Shown piece by piece: positions 6,059 through 11,021 of a DNA stretch of 11,021 nt. Both the position numbers and the translations under genes were made by a program. This DNA comes from Comamonadaceae bacterium (GTDB taxonomy: Bacteria > Pseudomonadota > Gammaproteobacteria > Burkholderiales > Burkholderiaceae), in the NCBI GenBank assembly GCA_947484245.1, contig CANKOT010000076.1, positions 1 to 11,021 of the forward strand, given 5' to 3'. How positions within the stretch are numbered: the stretch's first letter is position 1; each line of letters opens with the position of its first letter. Under the pieces are notes generated by a model, which was not told where the DNA came from, made no database searches, and saw only the letters and a list, made by a program, of their open reading frames with translations.

Positions 6059-6580
6059 TTAGATGGGCCGGTGGGCGTCGGGGTCATGTGCCCGACGTTG
6101 TGGCGCGAGCAAGATGAAATTGGCGACGGGCCACAACAAGGTTTCTAAAAGTGGCGACAGCAAAATGGGCCAACCAGGGAAGTCATTGCCGGTGCTCAGG
6201 CGAATGATCAGGCCGATGGACTCTGCAAAGATAAAGAATGGTGCAATTTGAAGCATTTGCTCTTTGATGGGAAACCAAAGCAATCGACGGTGCAAGCTGA
6301 ATGCAAAGTAGCTGAGCACCACATACGAAAGTGCGTGCTGGCCTAACAAGGATGAGTGCTGCACATCCATCCAAAGACCCAAAACGAAGGCAATGGCCAT
6401 GCCAACTCTGCGAGGTTGATGAATACCCCAGAAAAAAATACACACGGCGAGTACGTCGGGCATCCAAAGAGCGTGTGAAAAACTCAACAGCATGCTCACC
6501 ATCAATGCACTGATTAAGCTACCTGCAATGAACCAGGGACTGACAGGCAACAACAAGGCTTCACGTCGATCCATGATCAT
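6059..6580 (-). CDS. mreD: Rod shape-determining protein MreD, 173 aa
   Basis: An integral membrane protein of the elongasome linking MreC and MreB to the wall synthesis enzymes. The sequence is almost wholly hydrophobic helices: about 16-34, 38-52, 58-72, 80-96, 108-127 and 137-158, in line with the five or six spans of MreD. The conserved segment GLWMDVQHSSLLGQHALSY (68-86) carries the family's acidic residue D72. Length is typical. The start ATG overlaps the mreC stop as ATGA (6577-6580); a second ATG two codons later (6574) is equally possible and cannot be ruled out. It is co-transcribed between mreC and mrdA. Confidence 0.93.
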   Translation of the reverse strand: MIMDRREALLLPVSPWFIAGSLISALMVSMLLSFSHALWMPDVLAVCIFFWGIHQPRRVGMAIAFVLGLWMDVQHSSLLGQHALSYVVLSYFAFSLHRRLLWFPIKEQMLQIAPFFIFAESIGLIIRLSTGNDFPGWPILLSPLLETLLWPVANFILLAPQRRAHDPDAHRPI

Positions 6581-7458
6581 GGCGCTTTGCCTTTGGCTGC
6601 TGATGCAGCGCCCGTAGGCTGAAGGACCAAGACGTGTCGACCTTGCAGTTCGGCCAACGGTTTTGCGTGAATGCGTGCAAAAGAAATGTCAACGCGCCGT
6701 TCTATGTGGCTAATGCGCGCAACCTGAAGGCCCGCAGGATAAACACCATCAATGCCACTGGTGGTTAGCAAGTCGCCCTCTTTGACGTCTGCACTGGCCG
6801 GTACAAATTTCAACTCAATCATGGGCACGCCCTCCAACATGTCGCCGTTGGTGATGTTGCGCGCACCTGTTCTGCTGTTGAGAACAGGAATACTCTGATT
6901 TTGGTCGGTTAAAAGAGTGACTTCGGCCGTCATGGGATACAAGCGCGTGATTTGACCAATAACGCCACCAGCATCAATGACGGGAGACCCCAAAGCGACG
7001 CCATTGGTTTGTCCCTTGTTGATGACAAGGCGTTGGTTGTAGGGATCGGGAACATCAAACAAAATTTCGGCCGCTTGAAAATTCGCAGACAGGTTGGATG
7101 ACATGCCCATCAATTGGCGCAGTGTTTGATTTTCAATTTGCAGTTGTTCAACTTGCTGCGAGCGAACAGACAGCTCAAGGGCTTTGAGTTCTGCCGCTTT
7201 GAGATTTTGCTGGGCTTGCTCTAGGCTTTGAAAATAATTTCCCAAAGAAGACCATGCTTGTCCAGGTTGAAGCACCAACCACTGAACAGGCAAAATGAGT
7301 GTTGAAAGCGCTGCGCGAAGGGGCTTGGTGAATTGCAGTTGCTGGTCGCCAAACATGAGCAACAAGGACAATGCTGAAAAAAAGACAAGCTTGGTGAGAG
7401 GCGCAAAGCCCACCCTGAAAAAGGGTGGGGGTGAGCGATCAAGTGAATCTAGCGCCAT
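6577..7458 (-). CDS. mreC: Cell shape-determining protein MreC, 293 aa
   Basis: A bitopic inner-membrane protein whose periplasmic part scaffolds PBP2 and the elongasome. The visible order is a short Pro-rich cytoplasmic N-terminus, one span (about 22-37, TKLVFFSALSLLLMFG), a coiled coil (about 73-118, rich in Gln, Leu and Glu), then two beta-barrel lobes. Conserved stretches are VINKGQTNGVALGSPVIDAGG (145-165, with the turn after GQ) and DLLTTSGIDGVYPAGLQVARI (229-249). The C-terminal tail is short and basic/alanine-rich. It lies 14 bases after the mreB stop with no strong ribosome-binding site. A GC-rich hairpin falls in codons 10-17, which may tune expression relative to mreB. Confidence 0.95.
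   Translation of the reverse strand: MALDSLDRSPPPFFRVGFAPLTKLVFFSALSLLLMFGDQQLQFTKPLRAALSTLILPVQWLVLQPGQAWSSLGNYFQSLEQAQQNLKAAELKALELSVRSQQVEQLQIENQTLRQLMGMSSNLSANFQAAEILFDVPDPYNQRLVINKGQTNGVALGSPVIDAGGVIGQITRLYPMTAEVTLLTDQNQSIPVLNSRTGARNITNGDMLEGVPMIELKFVPASADVKEGDLLTTSGIDGVYPAGLQVARISHIERRVDISFARIHAKPLAELQGRHVLVLQPTGAASAAKGKAP
7409..7429 (-). other. GC-rich hairpin inside the 5' end of mreC
   Basis: Read on the mRNA strand, CCCACCCT and AGGGTGGG form a perfect 8-base stem (six of the eight pairs G-C) around a five-base loop (TTTTC). It lies 30-50 bases downstream of the mreC start codon. No U-run follows, so it is not a standard terminator. It could slow ribosomes or act as a 3' stop for exonucleases trimming the mreB end of the transcript. 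Confidence 0.5.
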
Positions 7459-7472
7459 GAATTGCGCCAGCG

Positions 7473-8697
<1,225 letters not shown>

Positions 8698-8714
8698 GTC
8701 ATGAGTCACCATTT

Positions 8715-9014
8715 ATGTCCTTAACTGCCCAAGACATCGACCGAATTGCCAATCTGGCCCGGTTAGAGCTCCCGCCAGAGGAGGGCCAACGCATGTTGGA
8801 CCAAATCAATGGCTTTTTCAGCATTGTGCAAGCCATGCGCGCCGTCGACACCACGGGGGTTCAGCCCCTTGCGCACCCGATTGCCACCATCCAGGAAGTG
8901 GCCTTGCGCTTGCGCGACGACGTGGCCTCTGAGCCCAACCAGCGTGAAGCCAACCAACAAAGCGCCCCCGCTGTCGAGCGCGGCTTGTTTTTGGTCCCCA
9001 AAGTCATTGAATAA
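8715..9014 (+). CDS. gatC: Asp/Glu-tRNA amidotransferase subunit C, 99 aa
   Basis: The small subunit of GatCAB, which wraps around GatA and GatB and stabilises the complex. The family pattern is clear: an N-terminal helix [13 protein letters not shown] (8-20), a second helix with [20 protein letters not shown] (27-46), then GVQPLAHPI (48-56) and the tail [10 protein letters not shown]...[14 protein letters not shown] (64-99), where LRDD and the final VPKVIE are hallmarks. Length is typical. ATG 8715 is in the right place, although the ribosome-binding site is weak. It is the first gene of gatCAB, nine bases from gatA, and divergent from mreB. Confidence 0.95.
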   Translation: MSLTAQDIDRIANLARLELPPEEGQRMLDQINGFFSIVQAMRAVDTTGVQPLAHPIATIQEVALRLRDDVASEPNQREANQQSAPAVERGLFLVPKVIE

Positions 9015-9023
9015 GGGGCCCAT

Positions 9024-10499
9024 ATGACTGCTTTACATGACATGACCGTTGCCACTTTGGCGGCCGAACTTCGCGCCAAAAAGCTCAGTGCCTCAGAGCT
9101 AGCGCAGCACTTTTTGGCACGCAGCCAAGCCGATATTTCTGGCTCTTTTTTATCCCTTCATCCAGAAGCCACGCTGGCGCAAGCCAAACAAGCCGATGCG
9201 CAATTGGCAGCGGGCACAGCTGGCCCCTTGGCTGGCGTCCCCATGGCGCACAAAGATATTTTTGTGACCATCGACTTTCCAACCACTGCCGGCTCCAAGA
9301 TGTTGGAGGGCTATCGCTCGCCTTTTGACGCCACAGTGGTGCGCAAATTGGGGGTTCAGCCTGGCGGTGCAGGCATGGTCAACGTGGGCAAGCTCAATTG
9401 CGACGAATTTGCCATGGGCTCCTCCAATGAAAACTCGGCTTACAAACCCGTCACCAACCCTTGGGACACTTCTCGAGTGCCTGGCGGTTCTTCGGGCGGC
9501 AGCTCTGCGGCTGTGGCCGCCCGCTTGGTGCCTGCTGCCACCGGCACAGATACGGGTGGCTCAATTCGCCAACCGGCCAGCTTTTGCGGCATCACGGGCA
9601 TCAAGCCCACCTACGGCCGTGCCTCACGTTACGGCATGATTGCCTACGCATCCAGCTTGGACCAAGCCGGCCCCATGGCGCGCACTGCAGAAGATTGCGC
9701 GCTGATGTTGTCGGCCATGTGCGGCCCCGACCTCGATCGCGATTCCACCTCGCTCGATGTGCCCGCAGAAAACTTTGCGCGCGATTTGAATGCATCACTT
9801 GACGGTTTGCGCATTGGCATTCCCAAAGAATTCTTTGGTGATGGTTTGGCGTCAGGTGTTCGCGCAGCTGTTGATGCTGCTTTGAAAGAATACGAAAAAC
9901 TCGGTGCCAAGTTGGTGCCTATCAGTTTGCCGCGCACCGAACTTTCTATTCCTGTTTACTACATCATTGCACCTGCAGAAGCGTCCAGCAACTTGAGCCG
10001 CTTTGATGGCGTCAAGTTTGGCCATCGCACCAAGGACTACACCGACCTGGTGTCAATGTACAAGCGTTCACGCGCTGAGGGTTTTGGCGAAGAAGTGAAG
10101 CGCCGCATCATGACAGGCGCTTATGTGTTGTCACATGGTTACTACGATGCGTACTACTTGCAAGCGCAAAAAATCAGGCGCATGATTTCCGATGACTTTC
10201 AACAAGCGTTTAAAGTTTGCGATGTCATTGCAGGTCCGGTCGCACCCACTGTGGCTTGGAAGTTGGGCGAAAAAGCCGACGATCCAGTGGCCAATTATTT
10301 GGCCGACATTTTTACTTTGCCCGCTTCGCTCGCAGGCTTGCCCGGCATGAGCGTTCCTGCAGGTTTTGGCGAAGAGGGAATGCCTGTTGGCTTGCAACTC
10401 ATTGGCAATTATTTCAAAGAAGCGCAGCTGCTCAATGCCGCACACCGTTTGCAGCAAGCTACCGACTTTCACCTCCGTCAACCTGGAGGCGCAAAATGA
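9024..10499 (+). CDS. gatA: Asp/Glu-tRNA amidotransferase subunit A, 491 aa
   Basis: The amidase subunit of GatCAB. It releases ammonia from glutamine (or asparagine), which GatB uses to convert Asp-tRNA(Asn) or Glu-tRNA(Gln) to the amide form. The amidase-signature catalytic triad is complete: K77 in AHKDIF, cis-serine S156 in GGSSGGSS, and nucleophile S180 in [11 protein letters not shown]. The spacing (24 residues between the serines) is that of characterised GatA. Further family blocks are [20 protein letters not shown] (119-138), [20 protein letters not shown] (198-217) and MPVGLQLIG (453-461). Length is typical. A strong AAGGGG ribosome-binding site lies just before ATG 9024. Its stop overlaps the gatB start. 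In many betaproteobacteria this enzyme supplies Asn-tRNA; which amide it makes here depends on the synthetase set, not visible in the window. Confidence 0.97.
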   Translation: MTALHDMTVATLAAELRAKKLSASELAQHFLARSQADISGSFLSLHPEATLAQAKQADAQLAAGTAGPLAGVPMAHKDIFVTIDFPTTAGSKMLEGYRSPFDATVVRKLGVQPGGAGMVNVGKLNCDEFAMGSSNENSAYKPVTNPWDTSRVPGGSSGGSSAAVAARLVPAATGTDTGGSIRQPASFCGITGIKPTYGRASRYGMIAYASSLDQAGPMARTAEDCALMLSAMCGPDLDRDSTSLDVPAENFARDLNASLDGLRIGIPKEFFGDGLASGVRAAVDAALKEYEKLGAKLVPISLPRTELSIPVYYIIAPAEASSNLSRFDGVKFGHRTKDYTDLVSMYKRSRAEGFGEEVKRRIMTGAYVLSHGYYDAYYLQAQKIRRMISDDFQQAFKVCDVIAGPVAPTVAWKLGEKADDPVANYLADIFTLPASLAGLPGMSVPAGFGEEGMPVGLQLIGNYFKEAQLLNAAHRLQQATDFHLRQPGGAK

Positions 10500-11021
10500 G
10501 CACGACACAAAAATCTCTGTTGGTCCAAGGCTACGAAGTGGTCATTGGCTTTGAAACCCACGCCCAACTTTCGACGCAGAGCAAAATTTTTAGCCGCGCA
10601 CCCACGGCGTTTGGCGCTGAGCCCAACACGCAAGCCTGTGCGGTCGATTTGGCCTTGCCTGGCACGCTGCCCGTCATGAACAAAGGCGCTGTAGAACGTG
10701 CCATCGAATTGGGCTTGGCGGTGGGCGCCCACATTGCAGAGCAAAGCATTTTTGCGCGCAAAAATTATTTCTATCCCGATCTGCCCAAGGGCTATCAAAT
10801 CAGCCAGTTTGAAATTCCGGTGGTGCAAGGCGGCGAGGTGTCTTTCTTTGTCGGTGATGAAAAGAAAACCGTTCGCTTGGTGCGTGCGCATTTGGAAGAA
10901 GACGCGGGCAAATCTTTGCACGAAGATTTCATTGGCCAAAGCGGCATTGACTTAAACCGCGCTGGCACGCCCCTCTTAGAAATTGTGACCGAACCCGACA
11001 TGCGCTCTAGCGATGAGGCGG
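10496..11021 (+). CDS. gatB: Asp/Glu-tRNA amidotransferase subunit B, N-terminal part
   Basis: The first 175 residues of the tRNA-binding and kinase-like subunit, cut by the window end; complete members are close to 480 residues. It activates the misacylated tRNA with ATP and uses ammonia tunnelled from GatA. Diagnostic blocks are [18 protein letters not shown] (13-30), [17 protein letters not shown] (88-104), [11 protein letters not shown] (129-139) and [18 protein letters not shown] (152-169). At the site where many GatB proteins carry a CPxC zinc motif, this one has C48-AV-D51, so the second cysteine is missing. The ATG overlaps the gatA stop (ATGA, 10496-10499), with GGAGG at 10485-10489 inside gatA, indicating tight translational coupling. 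Confidence 0.96.
   Translation, partial: MSTTQKSLLVQGYEVVIGFETHAQLSTQSKIFSRAPTAFGAEPNTQACAVDLALPGTLPVMNKGAVERAIELGLAVGAHIAEQSIFARKNYFYPDLPKGYQISQFEIPVVQGGEVSFFVGDEKKTVRLVRAHLEEDAGKSLHEDFIGQSGIDLNRAGTPLLEIVTEPDMRSSDEA

Overview
The window looks like chromosomal housekeeping DNA from a betaproteobacterium, order Burkholderiales, probably close to Comamonadaceae. This is inferred from the style of the AtpC C-terminus, the GatCAB operon lying divergent to mreBCD-mrdA, a membrane-anchored cytochrome c5-type protein, and moderate base composition (roughly half G+C in the lines I counted by hand). I cannot name a genus without a database search.

Layout from left to right. Bases 3-125 are the end of atpC, the last gene of the F1Fo ATP synthase operon, followed by two tandem hairpins, the second a clear intrinsic terminator. 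Next is a compact plus-strand cluster: an NTF2/SnoaL-like protein, a YheT-type alpha/beta hydrolase whose TTG start overlaps the previous stop, and an unknown conserved protein. The cluster ends in a bidirectional terminator whose left arm lies inside the last codons of the unknown gene. The convergent gene (minus strand) encodes a membrane-anchored cytochrome c with one CXXCH. Its upstream region holds a perfect FNR/ANR-type palindrome beside a TATAAT. A tRNA-Arg(CCG) on the plus strand follows.

Bases 3072-8516 are one minus-strand transcription unit read from right to left: mreB, mreC, mreD, mrdA (PBP2) and an exported alpha/beta hydrolase. Together mreB, mreC, mreD and mrdA encode the elongasome that guides lateral wall growth. 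The expected next gene, rodA (the SEDS glycosyltransferase partner of PBP2), is not there. The hydrolase occupies its place, with its ribosome-binding site overlapping the mrdA stop codon. The 198 bp divergent spacer 8517-8714 holds several inverted repeats, and the plus-strand operon gatC-gatA-gatB (gatB cut by the window end) encodes the tRNA-dependent amidotransferase.

I found no mobile element, CRISPR array, phage gene or defence system, and no strong candidate for a wholly new system. The observations most worth checking are the FNR-type box at the cytochrome gene, the replacement of rodA by a secreted hydrolase, and structured RNA elements at mreB, mreC and gatC.
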